Positions 52,757 through 62,045 of a stretch of 64,000 nucleotides of DNA are shown in pieces. This DNA comes from an uncultured Flammeovirgaceae bacterium (GTDB lineage: Bacteria; Bacteroidota; Bacteroidia; Cytophagales; Cyclobacteriaceae): assembly GCA_937883755.1 (NCBI GenBank), contig CAKZYA010000062.1, forward strand, positions 1 to 64,000, written 5' to 3'. The position numbers were made by a program, and so were the translations under genes. A model generated the notes under the pieces. That model searched no databases. It was not told the DNA's origin and saw only the letters and a list, made by a program, of their open reading frames with translations. Each line of letters starts with the position of its first letter. Positions within the stretch are counted from its first letter, which is position 1.

Positions 52757-55365
52757 TGGGTCGTACGCTCCACTACATAGCAGCCGTTCGTCTGGTAGGT
52801 AGGTTTATACCAATAATAATAGTCACGCTTATCATAATAATATGCTGTTATGTTGGCGGTTTGGCCCAAAGTACTTCTCCACCATTATCTTCAATTTCTT
52901 CCGCAGCTCCTGACCGTAATCCGCTGGAAAAGGCACTGCAAATTGCTGAAAAAGAGTTAAACGAAGCCCGCGCTACTAACGATCCCAACCAAGTTGGTAA
53001 GCTTCTTTATAAAATTGGAATTATCCATCAGAAGCTCAAAAACTCTGAGGAGTCACTGAAATACCTGCTTTGGGCAGTAATTACTTTCGAGAAAGCCTCG
53101 GCGCAAAACAACGTACTAGCGGTTAAACGTGATCTAGGTGACTACTACTTCGGTAGTCAGTCGTATCAGAAGGCCATTCAGTATTATCAAGATTACCTAA
53201 AGGGAAAAAAGCGACTTGACGAAGATATTCCCGACCGGATATCCATATTAAAAAAAATAGCCCAGAGTCTCTTTACGTTAGAAGAATATGAAGAAGCCGA
53301 GACAGTTTACCTTCAACTAGCTAAGTTGCACGAAGGGAGAAGGGATATGAAGGCAATTGCCTCATCTTACCAGGCTTTGGCTGACATTCATAAGCAAATG
53401 GATGACATCCCTGGTGCCATTCAATACTTAGAAAAGGTTGAGAAAATCAGCCGACAAACTCGAGACACTCCTCGCCTTTTACAGACCCTGAACAATCTAG
53501 GATTCTTACAAAAGCGAAATAAGAATCTCAAGCTAGCTATCAGCTACTTTCAGCAAGCCCTGGCAATAACGCTTGACGACCAGAACCCCGATGTTCGTGT
53601 TTCTATGCTGACTAACTTAGGAGTGGCTTATACCAATTTGGGCTTTTTCTCTAAAGCAAAGGAGACTTATAATCAAGCACTAGCAATAGAGCGCAAATCA
53701 GGAGACATCGTTGGTCAAGCTCAACAATTCAATTACCTGGCATCGAATGCCTATATGAGCCAAAATAATGCTCAGGCACTAAAATTAGCTGAGCAAGCTA
53801 TAGAATTAGGAATCCGGAAGAATGCTTACCCTGAATTAGCCGAGAGCTACCGGCTAGTGAACTTGATATACACCAGCGATAAGAGTGAAGAGAAAGCTGA
53901 AATATATCGACAAAGCTACGCTGATATTAGGGGAAGAATCAGGATGCGCGAGAACAAAGAGCAACGAAGACTTTTAGCCCTTCAGGAGGAAATTGATGCC
54001 AAAGAAGAATACCTAAAATCCCTAATAATAGAACAGGAGCAAATCGCTCTAGACCGAGAACGGCAGGAAAATGCCATTCGATTAAAAGAGAAAGAATTAG
54101 CATTACTGAAAAATAGTAAAGCCCTTCAGGAGGTACAATTACTCAACCAACAATTAGCAAATGAAAAAGCACAACAGCGCTTAGCCATTGCTCAGCAAGA
54201 TTTAATTGCTGAAAAGCAAAAACGAGAATTAGCGGAGCTACAACGCCTGAAGGAAAGGCAGGCTTTACAAATTGAGCAAAATAAGCTAGAGCAGGAAAAA
54301 CAAGAAAAGGCCATTGCTTTGCTGGAAGCCGAAAGAAGACTTCAGCAGCAGAGACTACAACAGGAAGCTACTTTACGTAAGTACGGCTACGGCATTATCT
54401 CATCGTTTCTACTAATTATCGGTGTGGTCTCATACAGCTTTGTCCAGAAAAGAAAAGATCACCGTAAATTACAAGAGCAACAATTCCAGATTCAAGAGCA
54501 GAATGAGCATTTGAAAGCCAGTGAGCAGATGCTAATCAGCAGTGTGAATGAGCTAGAAGCTACTCAAGAAGCCCTGCAAGAACAAAAAAAGCGGCTAGAA
54601 ATAGAAAATTATAAAACCCAAGAAAGTTTACAATACGCTAAACGTGTTCAGTTTTCTATACTACCCAGTGAGCGAGAGAGCCAGAAGATCTTTCCCGAAA
54701 GCTTCGTCATCTTCCGGCCTAAAGATGTTGTCTCAGGTGATTTCTATTGGATATCAAAGGAGGTAAACCTCAAGATTGCCTCGGTAGTAGACTGTACCGG
54801 ACACGGAGTACCAGGTGCGCTGGTATCCCTCATTGCCTATAACATGCTCACCGAGGCCATTAAGGAACGAGGCATGAGCAACCCAGCTTCTATTCTACAA
54901 TACCTAAACAAGCAAGTAACCAAACGGCTAAGAGGCGGTGATAATAACATTCAGGACGGTATGGATATTGGCATCTGCATCTTTGAAGCAAACGATGACC
55001 AATCAGTAACGCTACACTACGTAGGAGCCAAGCACACGCTTTTTCTAGTTCAGAATGGTAAACTTGAAAGCTTAAAGGGCATCCGAAAAACAGTAGGAAG
55101 TATTCCTGATAGTGTTACCAACTCAGGGCATCAACAGATAATACTTCAGCCAGGTGACAGTGTGTACCTCACTACCGACGGTTTTATAGATCAATCTAAC
55201 CCGGATCGCAAGCGGTTTGGGTCACGGCGTTTAAGAAGTGTTATTCAAGAATACCACCACTTACCGATGTCCGAACAACGAACGAAATTTATTAATGCAT
55301 TAGAAAACCACCAGCAATCTTCTGAACAACGAGATGATATTAATCTAATTGGAATCAAGATTTAA
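52756..55365 (+). CDS. TPR and SpoIIE-type PP2C phosphatase, membrane protein (SiaA-like)
   Basis: 869 aa from ATG 52756, which overlaps the receptor stop (TAATG). A signal-anchor helix at about 17-38, TPRs about 60-390 (KAIQYYQDYL, LGVAYTNLGFFSKAKETYNQ), a coiled coil about 395-540, a second TM helix near 545-563, and a PP2C/SpoIIE domain in the last ~240 residues. The metal Asp motifs are seen: SGDFYW, DCTGHGVPGAL, TTDGFID and RDDINLIGI. It dephosphorylates a SiaC-like substrate if it works as SiaA does; SiaA carries a different sensor. Confidence 0.88.
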   Translation: MGRTLHYIAAVRLVGRFIPIIIVTLIIIICCYVGGLAQSTSPPLSSISSAAPDRNPLEKALQIAEKELNEARATNDPNQVGKLLYKIGIIHQKLKNSEESLKYLLWAVITFEKASAQNNVLAVKRDLGDYYFGSQSYQKAIQYYQDYLKGKKRLDEDIPDRISILKKIAQSLFTLEEYEEAETVYLQLAKLHEGRRDMKAIASSYQALADIHKQMDDIPGAIQYLEKVEKISRQTRDTPRLLQTLNNLGFLQKRNKNLKLAISYFQQALAITLDDQNPDVRVSMLTNLGVAYTNLGFFSKAKETYNQALAIERKSGDIVGQAQQFNYLASNAYMSQNNAQALKLAEQAIELGIRKNAYPELAESYRLVNLIYTSDKSEEKAEIYRQSYADIRGRIRMRENKEQRRLLALQEEIDAKEEYLKSLIIEQEQIALDRERQENAIRLKEKELALLKNSKALQEVQLLNQQLANEKAQQRLAIAQQDLIAEKQKRELAELQRLKERQALQIEQNKLEQEKQEKAIALLEAERRLQQQRLQQEATLRKYGYGIISSFLLIIGVVSYSFVQKRKDHRKLQEQQFQIQEQNEHLKASEQMLISSVNELEATQEALQEQKKRLEIENYKTQESLQYAKRVQFSILPSERESQKIFPESFVIFRPKDVVSGDFYWISKEVNLKIASVVDCTGHGVPGALVSLIAYNMLTEAIKERGMSNPASILQYLNKQVTKRLRGGDNNIQDGMDIGICIFEANDDQSVTLHYVGAKHTLFLVQNGKLESLKGIRKTVGSIPDSVTNSGHQQIILQPGDSVYLTTDGFIDQSNPDRKRFGSRRLRSVIQEYHHLPMSEQRTKFINALENHQQSSEQRDDINLIGIKI

Positions 55366-55367
55366 GT

Positions 55368-55937
55368 ATGATGACTTATAATCAAGCAAAAATGAGCCAT
55401 AATAGAAAGTTAATCGACCATTTAATGATTTTGCAAGATGAAAGCTTGCTGATCTCCTACAAAGGCCCCGTTACTCCTAACATCATGGCTGAGATCAGTC
55501 GAGACATTCGTGGGCAGTTAGACGACTTCCCCCAGGCTAGTCGGAAGATATTCTCCATCTTCATCGAGTTAGCCCAGAATATTTTGTTCTACTCCGCTGA
55601 GAAAATTCGGTACGCAGGGCGTACCGAAAGCGTAGGAATTCTCCAGCTTGTCGAGACAGATGAGGGGTACGTTTTTTCTTGTGGAAATATTGTGAATACC
55701 ACCGATGTGGGCCGACTGGCAGACAGTTGCAACACCATCAATTCACTAGATCGTGATGAACTCCGACGCCTCAGGAGAGTACAGCGCCGCCAACCCCAAG
55801 GCGATATGAGTAAAGGAGCCGGTATAGGACTGGTACAGGCAGCTATTTTATCTAATAATCCGCTGGATATTGAGGTATATACTATTGACGAAAAACACTC
55901 GTTTTTCTCATTATTTGTGACTATTGATAAAGATTAA
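55368..55937 (+). CDS. SiaB family protein kinase (DUF6272)
   Basis: 189 aa. GHKL-type ATP site: N box ELAQNILFYSAE at about residues 66-77 and G box GAGIGLVQAA near 146-155. This matches SiaB, which phosphorylates SiaC in Pseudomonas. It starts 3 bp after the phosphatase stop and overlaps the following gene region, so phosphatase, kinase and substrate are in one operon. An alternative is a general anti-sigma-type kinase of the RsbW group. Confidence 0.85.
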   Translation: MMTYNQAKMSHNRKLIDHLMILQDESLLISYKGPVTPNIMAEISRDIRGQLDDFPQASRKIFSIFIELAQNILFYSAEKIRYAGRTESVGILQLVETDEGYVFSCGNIVNTTDVGRLADSCNTINSLDRDELRRLRRVQRRQPQGDMSKGAGIGLVQAAILSNNPLDIEVYTIDEKHSFFSLFVTIDKD

Positions 55938-55959
55938 TTACTATAAAATCATAATTATT

Positions 55960-56361
55960 ATGAGCAAACCAAAATTAGAAATTCTAGAGATAAATGGGGA
56001 AAAGGATACCTTCTATGTACCCCATGTATATTTTGATCCTGACAAAGGATATTGCTTGTTAGAGGGTGAGTCTTACCTAGAAAATACCTGGGAGTTTTAC
56101 GAGCGATTGTGCAGTTGGTTAAGGGATTATACGAGTACGGGAAAACCTCTGACTTTCGATTTCAAGATGATCTATTTTAACACTAGCTCGTCTAAAGGTA
56201 TTCTAGAAATTCTTTTGTTACTAAAAGACTACGAAGACCGGGGTGGCGAAGTACAGATTAACTGGTACTACCCAAATGATGATGATGACATACTAGAGGA
56301 AGCGGAGGACTTTATCGAAGATACTCAATTAGATATTAAGCTTGTTCCTCTGGCTGAATAA
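55960..56361 (+). CDS. SiaC-like protein (DUF1987), phosphorylation target
   Basis: 133 aa from ATG 55960; an upstream ATG at 55924 lies inside the SiaB frame and adds an AT-rich leader of 12 residues. It has the fold start KPKLEILEINGEKDTFYVPH and the phospho-site segment FDFKMIYFNTSSSKGILEIL; Thr75-Ser76-Ser77 line up with Thr68 in SiaC of P. aeruginosa. In that system unphosphorylated SiaC activates the diguanylate cyclase SiaD. No GGDEF gene is present here, so the downstream effector is unknown. Confidence 0.85.
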   Translation: MSKPKLEILEINGEKDTFYVPHVYFDPDKGYCLLEGESYLENTWEFYERLCSWLRDYTSTGKPLTFDFKMIYFNTSSSKGILEILLLLKDYEDRGGEVQINWYYPNDDDDILEEAEDFIEDTQLDIKLVPLAE

Positions 56362-56387
56362 TGAAAGAATCTTGATTATGGCTCAAG

Positions 56388-56420
56388 AAAGCACCGGGTA
56401 ATTTACTCGGTGCTTTTTTA
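56388..56420 (+). terminator. Terminator after the SiaC-like gene
   Basis: AAAGCACCGGGTAA (56388-56401) and TTACTCGGTGCTTT (56403-56416) form a strong stem, followed by TTTTA. It closes the five-gene block. Confidence 0.85.
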
Positions 56421-56536
56421 TTGCCCAAAGACGATTATGGCTACCCTGAGGGATGTTCTTACCAATTACTTAGATTTAAAGAGGTATAGCTTTGAATTAT
56501 TTCATTAAATAATTTTATTATTTTAATATAAAATAT

Positions 56537-56544
56537 TACATTTG
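56537..56544 (+). promoter_or_regulatory. TAnnTTTG box before a small peptide gene
   Basis: TACATTTG, an exact match, 27 bases before the ATG at 56572, in a very AT-rich stretch. It supports the tiny gene as transcribed. Confidence 0.45.
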
Positions 56545-56571
56545 TAATATAATTTAATTAAAAGGATAATT

Positions 56572-56643
56572 ATGGAATGGTTAGGCACTATACTCTTTTT
56601 CTTTTTTATATGGTTACAATCTTGTCCAGAGAAAGCTGACTAA
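56572..56643 (+). CDS. Tiny membrane peptide, 23 aa
   Basis: ATG 56572 to TAA 56641-56643, encoding a very hydrophobic peptide with a Phe-rich core (TILFFFFIWLQSC) and a short charged end (PEKAD). A promoter box (56537-56544) and AAAAGGATAA before the ATG support expression. It has no known homolog in my memory and could be a chance ORF. Confidence 0.3.
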   Translation: MEWLGTILFFFFIWLQSCPEKAD

Positions 56644-56650
56644 GCTATTC

Positions 56651-58180
56651 TTATACTAGGGAAGCCAATACATCTCGTACTCCTACTTCGGTATACCTTC
56701 CCAAGTAAAAAGATATCAGCTCAACGAAAGGACGCATATCTTGCCCCCAGAATGGTTGATGGGTAAGTATTTTTTCTACTAACTGCTGAGTACTCTCAGC
56801 ATCGCTTAGGTCTACTTCTTGCCAGGCTTTGTAAAGAAAGTCGGCTTTATCATCTCTAATTGGGTACTGTTCACCGTTAAACTCTCCGTAGTACTTATCT
56901 CCCTCTTGAACAGTAGGTCGGCTAAATAATAAATAAGCGGCCAAGCCCGCACACATTCGCTTAGGAACTTCCCCAGTTTTTTCAAGGTAACGATCAAAGG
57001 TAAGCCCGTTACGCATATTCATCTTAGAAGTATACTGTAGGGTAATACTAATAAGCTGATGATGTAGGTAAGGATTGCGAAAGCGATCCAGGACATCACC
57101 AGCAAACTCCTTTGCCATATCAATATCAATACTTAGCGTAGGGATAATTTCCTCGTAGATAACCTGAGAGATGAATTTTCCCATCACTTCATCTTGCATA
57201 CAATCGTATACCGTCTCTAAACCACACAGAAAGCCTGCTGCTACACTGATGGTATGCCCTCCGTTCAAAATTCGCAACTTCCGCTCTCGGTACGGTGTAA
57301 TATCTTCATCGATCACAATCCCACTATCTGCCTGTAAAAAAGGAGCTTTGTGATGCAACTCTTCTTTATCACCCTCAATAGCTAGAAACCGATATATCTC
57401 ACTCACTGTAAGTAGTTTATCCTGGAATCCCAAATGCTCTTCCAATTCTGCTTGTTTTGCTTCACTGGGTTCACCAGGTACAATTCGGTCAACCAAGGTG
57501 TTACAGAATGTACATTGTTGATCCACCCACTGCCGAAACTCATCTTCTAGCTGATTGATGTCAATTAATTTCAGCACAATAGATTTTAGCTTACTTCCAT
57601 TGTCAATAATTAGTTCGGTTGGGATAATCAGCATGCCACTTTGGGGTAGACCAGTAAAAGCTCGATAACGTTCATACAAAAAAGCAGTTAGTTTACCCGG
57701 GAATGATTGAGGTGGTGCTGCCGAAAGATCATCATCTTCCTGAAGCGTAATTCCGATCTCAGTAGTGTTTGATACTACGGTAGTAATTGCTTCATTGTGG
57801 GCACAGTTTAGCACCTTATGCCAATGGTTGGCTGCCGGAAGAGCGGTAGAAGCTGCCGAATTAACGTAGAACTGACGTTGGGCTTTTCCACCTGAGAAAC
57901 CCTCTTCACAAATAGTAAATAGTCCATCCTGTTCGGCAAAACGTTGGCTCCGCCCCGAGCGAGTATTATTTACTATCACTACCCTCCCTTTAAACAAACC
58001 TTGTTGATTAGCTTCATCGATAAAGTGATCCATAAGACCCCGTAGCAAAGCTCCAGAACCGAACTGAATAACCCGATTGGGGTAACCGAAAAAACGAGGA
58101 TTGGGAAGATGAATATCTTCGGTAGAAGTAACCCGCTGACTGCGAGTAGCGATAAGGTCTTGGGTAAGTTGTGGAAGCAT
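56651..58180 (-). CDS. Mannitol dehydrogenase family oxidoreductase, tagaturonate reductase-like
   Basis: 509 aa. N-terminal NAD-binding half starts at about residue 33 with VIQFGSGALLRGLMDHFIDE; the second half has NGGHTISVAAGFLCG and the Lys of the LRILNGGH catalytic stretch. The size and the RVVIVNNTRSGRSQ segment point to UxaB (tagaturonate/altronate reductase) among the family members. A fructuronate or mannitol dehydrogenase is the alternative. The gene stands alone, without uxaC or uxaA nearby. Confidence 0.75.
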   Translation of the reverse strand: MLPQLTQDLIATRSQRVTSTEDIHLPNPRFFGYPNRVIQFGSGALLRGLMDHFIDEANQQGLFKGRVVIVNNTRSGRSQRFAEQDGLFTICEEGFSGGKAQRQFYVNSAASTALPAANHWHKVLNCAHNEAITTVVSNTTEIGITLQEDDDLSAAPPQSFPGKLTAFLYERYRAFTGLPQSGMLIIPTELIIDNGSKLKSIVLKLIDINQLEDEFRQWVDQQCTFCNTLVDRIVPGEPSEAKQAELEEHLGFQDKLLTVSEIYRFLAIEGDKEELHHKAPFLQADSGIVIDEDITPYRERKLRILNGGHTISVAAGFLCGLETVYDCMQDEVMGKFISQVIYEEIIPTLSIDIDMAKEFAGDVLDRFRNPYLHHQLISITLQYTSKMNMRNGLTFDRYLEKTGEVPKRMCAGLAAYLLFSRPTVQEGDKYYGEFNGEQYPIRDDKADFLYKAWQEVDLSDAESTQQLVEKILTHQPFWGQDMRPFVELISFYLGRYTEVGVRDVLASLV

Positions 58181-58298
58181 AGCGTAGATTCGTTTTATGA
58201 CGAAATATAGTGCTTTTTTATCCCGACCATCCGGAAAATCGGCTTTATCCTGATATATTTTAGTATTTTCCGGTTCTGAATCATCTACTGTTTTTGCT

Positions 58299-60935
58299 AT
58301 GAACCGGAACCTGTTTACTCTTTGCGTATCCTTTTTATTCTTTGCTCTTTCCTCACTTGCTCAAATACCCACCCCCACCCCTGAAGAAGTTATTGGCTTT
58401 CAAATGGGTGCCGACTACAAAATAGCCGACTATTCTCAAATCACTGATTACCTTAAAAAGCTAGATGAGGCCAGCGACCGGGTACAGATGCAACAAATTG
58501 GCACCTCAGTACTCGGGCGCCCGCTGTATGTTTTATTTATCTCTAGTGAAGAAAATTTGCGACAACTAGATCGCTGGAAAGAGATTAGTACTAAGCTAGC
58601 CCGCGCCCGCATTTCTGACGAAGAGGCTGAGCAACTATCGGGGGAAGGTAAGGCGATTGTCTGGATTGACGGGGGTATCCACTCTACTGAAAGAGCTGCA
58701 ACTCAGTTTCCCCCCGAGCTGGCTTATATGGTTGCTACCGAAGAAACGGCTGAAATGAAAAAGATTCGGGAGAACGTCATTTTCATGCTGATGCCGAACA
58801 TCAATCCCGATGGGCTAGACATTGTTGCTGACTGGTACAAAAAGAATTTGGGCACGCCCTACGAGACTTCCAATCCTCCGGTACTGTACCACTACTACGT
58901 AGGACACGACGATAACCGCGACTGGTTTATGAACACTCAGCCCGAGACCCGGGCGGTTACCAACCTACTTTTTAATGAGTGGTTTCCTCAGATTGTCCAC
59001 AATCAGCATCAGTCCTCTCCCCGCTGGGCTCGTATTTTCATTCCTCCCTTTTCCAAGCCGGTGAATCCACACATTCACGCCGGAGTAGTGAACGGAGTGA
59101 ATTTGGTAGGTAACGAAATGGCAACGCGCTTTGCGGTGAAAAATATGCCCGGTGTAATATCTGATGTGACTTACACCATGTGGTGGAACGGTGGTCTCCG
59201 CACTGCCCCCTACTTTCACAATCAAATTGGTATACTTACCGAAACAGGACATACTACACCTACCCCTCGTTACTATCCGCCCGACTCATTGCCGAAAACT
59301 ATTAGTAACGGAATTCTTACGGATGGAACAGCAATCAACTACCCGAACCCCTGGCAAGGAGGTGAATCCCTCTTCCGGGATGCCGTGGAGTATATGCTGA
59401 CCGCCGGTATGGCTACCCTTAGCATTGGTGCTGACCGAAAAACCAAGTGGCTGTACGATATGTACCGCATGGGTCGCGATGCGATTGAGGCCGAAGACGA
59501 GGTATTTGCTTACGTAATCCCTGCCGAACAGTGGAACCCTAGCGAAGCGTATAATCTAGTCAATATTTTAAGGCAGGGAGGACTGGAAGTTCACCAGGCT
59601 ACTCGTTCGTTTAACATGGGTGATACCACCTATGCCGAAGGTTCATTTGTGCTGTACGGAGCACAGTCGTTCCGTCCCTATCTGAAAGACTTATTAGAAA
59701 AGCAGGAGTATCCCAATTTGCGATTATATCCTGGTGGTCCACCCAAAACTCCTTACGATCTGGCGGGCTGGACTCTCCCCTTGCAAATGGGAGTGCGCGT
59801 TGATCGCTTAGATAATGAAATAGCTATTAAAACCGAGGAAGTAGCGGCAGCCGTACAACCTTCCACCGGAAAAGTGGCTAGAAACGCTGAGTTTGCTTAC
59901 GCTCTAAGCCCGCAAGATAATGCTAGTGCATTAGCTGTTAACCACTTACTAGCCGAGCAGGCACAGGTTCATTGGCTAGGCGAATCTACTGACGATTTTA
60001 CTGCTGGCACTATCCTGATTGAAAATCGTGATGACGTTGGAGATACTATCGCTCAACTGGCCGACTCGCTCGGTTTGTCCTTTGCTGGAATTAACCGTGA
60101 GCCCGATGTTACGCTACACACCCTTCATCAACCCAAGGTGGGTCTATATAAATCATGGGTAGCTAATATGGATGAGGGTTGGACGCGATGGCTGCTCGAC
60201 CAGTACAATTTTCAGTACGATACTCTGCACGATGAGCAGGTGCGTACTACTGACCTTTCGCAGTACGACGCCATTATTATTCCTGACCAAAGTCCGCACC
60301 GGATTCTGCACGGCCACTCGGTTTACAATATGCCCGAAGAGTACACAGGCGGATTAGGGTTAGAAGGATCGCTGGCACTGGAAAATTACGTGAAGCAAGG
60401 CGGTACGTTAATTACCTTTGACGATGCCAGTGATTTTGCTATTCAGCAATTTGGTTTGCCAGTGCGTAACGTAACTGCTGATTTGTCCAGCAAAGAATTT
60501 TTTATTCCTGGCTCACTCATTCGGGCTAATGTGGATACCAGTCATCCGTTGGCCTATGGTATGCAGGATACGATTGCTACTTCTTTTTCCCGCAGCCGCG
60601 CCTTTGAAATGATAAAACAAGAACGAGAAGGTGAGGGAGGTCAAGAAGATATTGTCAAACTACCGGAGCCAACAGTACAAACCGCTGTCCGCTATACCAA
60701 GAGTGACCTACTTATGAGTGGCTGGGCCTTGGGTGAGAAGAAACATATCGGTGGTAAGAGTGCCCTGATGCACGTAAAACACGGCCAAGGCGACGTGGTA
60801 CTCTTCGGCTTTCGACCCCAGTTCCGAGGGCAACCTCGTGGTACCTACAAGTTGATCTTCAATGCTATCTACGGCAGCGCTGTCGAGGACTTTCCTGCCT
60901 TCGTTAGCTCTGATGAGGAAACCATTACTGAATAA
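58299..60935 (+). CDS. M14 family zinc carboxypeptidase
   Basis: 878 aa. Signal peptide (FTLCVSFLFFALSSLAQ). The M14 zinc site is in GGIHSTERAATQ (His and Glu), with a later His near YYVGHDDNRDW, and NPDGLDIVADWYKK for substrate binding. The catalytic Glu candidate lies in GILTETGHTTP. A long C-terminal region (about 500-870) includes a glutamine-amidotransferase-like fold (DAIIIPDQSPHRI, GGTLITFDDASDF). This layout is common in secreted Bacteroidota M14 peptidases. Confidence 0.88.
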   Translation: MNRNLFTLCVSFLFFALSSLAQIPTPTPEEVIGFQMGADYKIADYSQITDYLKKLDEASDRVQMQQIGTSVLGRPLYVLFISSEENLRQLDRWKEISTKLARARISDEEAEQLSGEGKAIVWIDGGIHSTERAATQFPPELAYMVATEETAEMKKIRENVIFMLMPNINPDGLDIVADWYKKNLGTPYETSNPPVLYHYYVGHDDNRDWFMNTQPETRAVTNLLFNEWFPQIVHNQHQSSPRWARIFIPPFSKPVNPHIHAGVVNGVNLVGNEMATRFAVKNMPGVISDVTYTMWWNGGLRTAPYFHNQIGILTETGHTTPTPRYYPPDSLPKTISNGILTDGTAINYPNPWQGGESLFRDAVEYMLTAGMATLSIGADRKTKWLYDMYRMGRDAIEAEDEVFAYVIPAEQWNPSEAYNLVNILRQGGLEVHQATRSFNMGDTTYAEGSFVLYGAQSFRPYLKDLLEKQEYPNLRLYPGGPPKTPYDLAGWTLPLQMGVRVDRLDNEIAIKTEEVAAAVQPSTGKVARNAEFAYALSPQDNASALAVNHLLAEQAQVHWLGESTDDFTAGTILIENRDDVGDTIAQLADSLGLSFAGINREPDVTLHTLHQPKVGLYKSWVANMDEGWTRWLLDQYNFQYDTLHDEQVRTTDLSQYDAIIIPDQSPHRILHGHSVYNMPEEYTGGLGLEGSLALENYVKQGGTLITFDDASDFAIQQFGLPVRNVTADLSSKEFFIPGSLIRANVDTSHPLAYGMQDTIATSFSRSRAFEMIKQEREGEGGQEDIVKLPEPTVQTAVRYTKSDLLMSGWALGEKKHIGGKSALMHVKHGQGDVVLFGFRPQFRGQPRGTYKLIFNAIYGSAVEDFPAFVSSDEETITE

Positions 60936-60949
60936 TGCCCGATAGCATT

Positions 60950-61852
60950 TCAATCTTGGGTCATCCACTGTATCAGGTCGCCTATATCCACGATTGACCA
61001 AGAGTGGGGGTGACGATTTCCGTTAGCTCGGTACCCGCGGCTTTCAGTGGTAATAAATTCCACATCATCACCAAATACTTTGGCTAGATCGTCTGCCATT
61101 TTCTCAATAAAATAAGCGTTCATGTCTTCGTAGTCGTTCTGTCGGTTCTCCTTCCACCAAGCGATATCGGGTTCGGTATAGAGTCTGATCTCGATGTTTT
61201 GAAGATGAGATAGATTATCAATGTTATTAGTTTTAGCAGTATAGACGGAGTGCTCTTCGTACTTTTTGATACTATTTTCAGGTTTGCCGAACTCTGGCTC
61301 TAACAGGCCAATAATCATCTCGCTTTCTTGAACTGAAACCGTTGAAAAGTTCCGTTCAATATTTCTGAGAGAATTTTCGTATAGTCCTAGCAGAGCAACT
61401 GGTGAATCAACAATAAATACTCCTTCCGGCTGAACATCACTTTCTGACGCTATTAGATAATCACTGAGCAACAGGCTCACATTACCTCCGCTAGAAAAGC
61501 CGCCGATGTAGAGGTTTTCTTGATTAAGATTATTATCGGCAAATAGTTAGTTAACGATGGCCGAAAGCTGCTTTTTCTCATTTTTCTCCAGCCACAGTCG
61601 CCGATTAAATTTCATTCAGGCCATGGCTATTCCTGCTTCCATAGCGGGTTCTATAATTTCAAACTCCCGTTTAATTACATCTGGGGTTTCGGGAAAGCCA
61701 CCGAAGAGGATTAGTACTCCCATTGGTTCATTGTTGGGTTTTACTAATTCGTAATGTTCAGTTTCACTGGTGGTAAAGGAGGTTATGCCCTGAGAGAAGC
61801 TATCAAAGCACACGAGCGAAACAGCAAGCGATAGCGCGGTCAGATATTTCAT
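60950..61852 (-). pseudogene. Secreted alpha/beta hydrolase pseudogene, two in-frame stops
   Basis: From ATG 61852 (signal peptide MKYLTALSLAVSLVCFDSFS) the frame runs through VLILFGGFPETPDVI and stops at TGA 61618-61616. After 22 further codons it meets TAA 61549-61547, then continues in the same frame through GGFSSGGNVSLLLSD (nucleophile-elbow site) to 60950. Frame is kept across both stops, so point mutations, not indels, inactivated it. The surviving C-terminal piece could start at ATG 61480 but would lack the nucleophile. Confidence 0.85.
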
Positions 61853-62045
61853 TGTGTCTTCTTTTCTGCTAAAGAAATGAATCGTAGCATAAAAAGTAGC
61901 CACTTGGCTGTTAAGGTTTGTTAAAGGCATTTTAGTTGCTGTATTTAGTCGTTCCCTGCACCTTAGTGGTAGTTCACTGCATTTAGCTTGTTAATACTAC
62001 ACGGTTATCTCAATTTAGCGATTCATCGACTCAAATCTAACTACC

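Noticed and set aside
61616-61618. TGA read as selenocysteine or recoding in the hydrolase gene
   Set aside because: A second stop (TAA) follows 22 codons later and no SECIS-like hairpin is evident, so a pseudogene is simpler.
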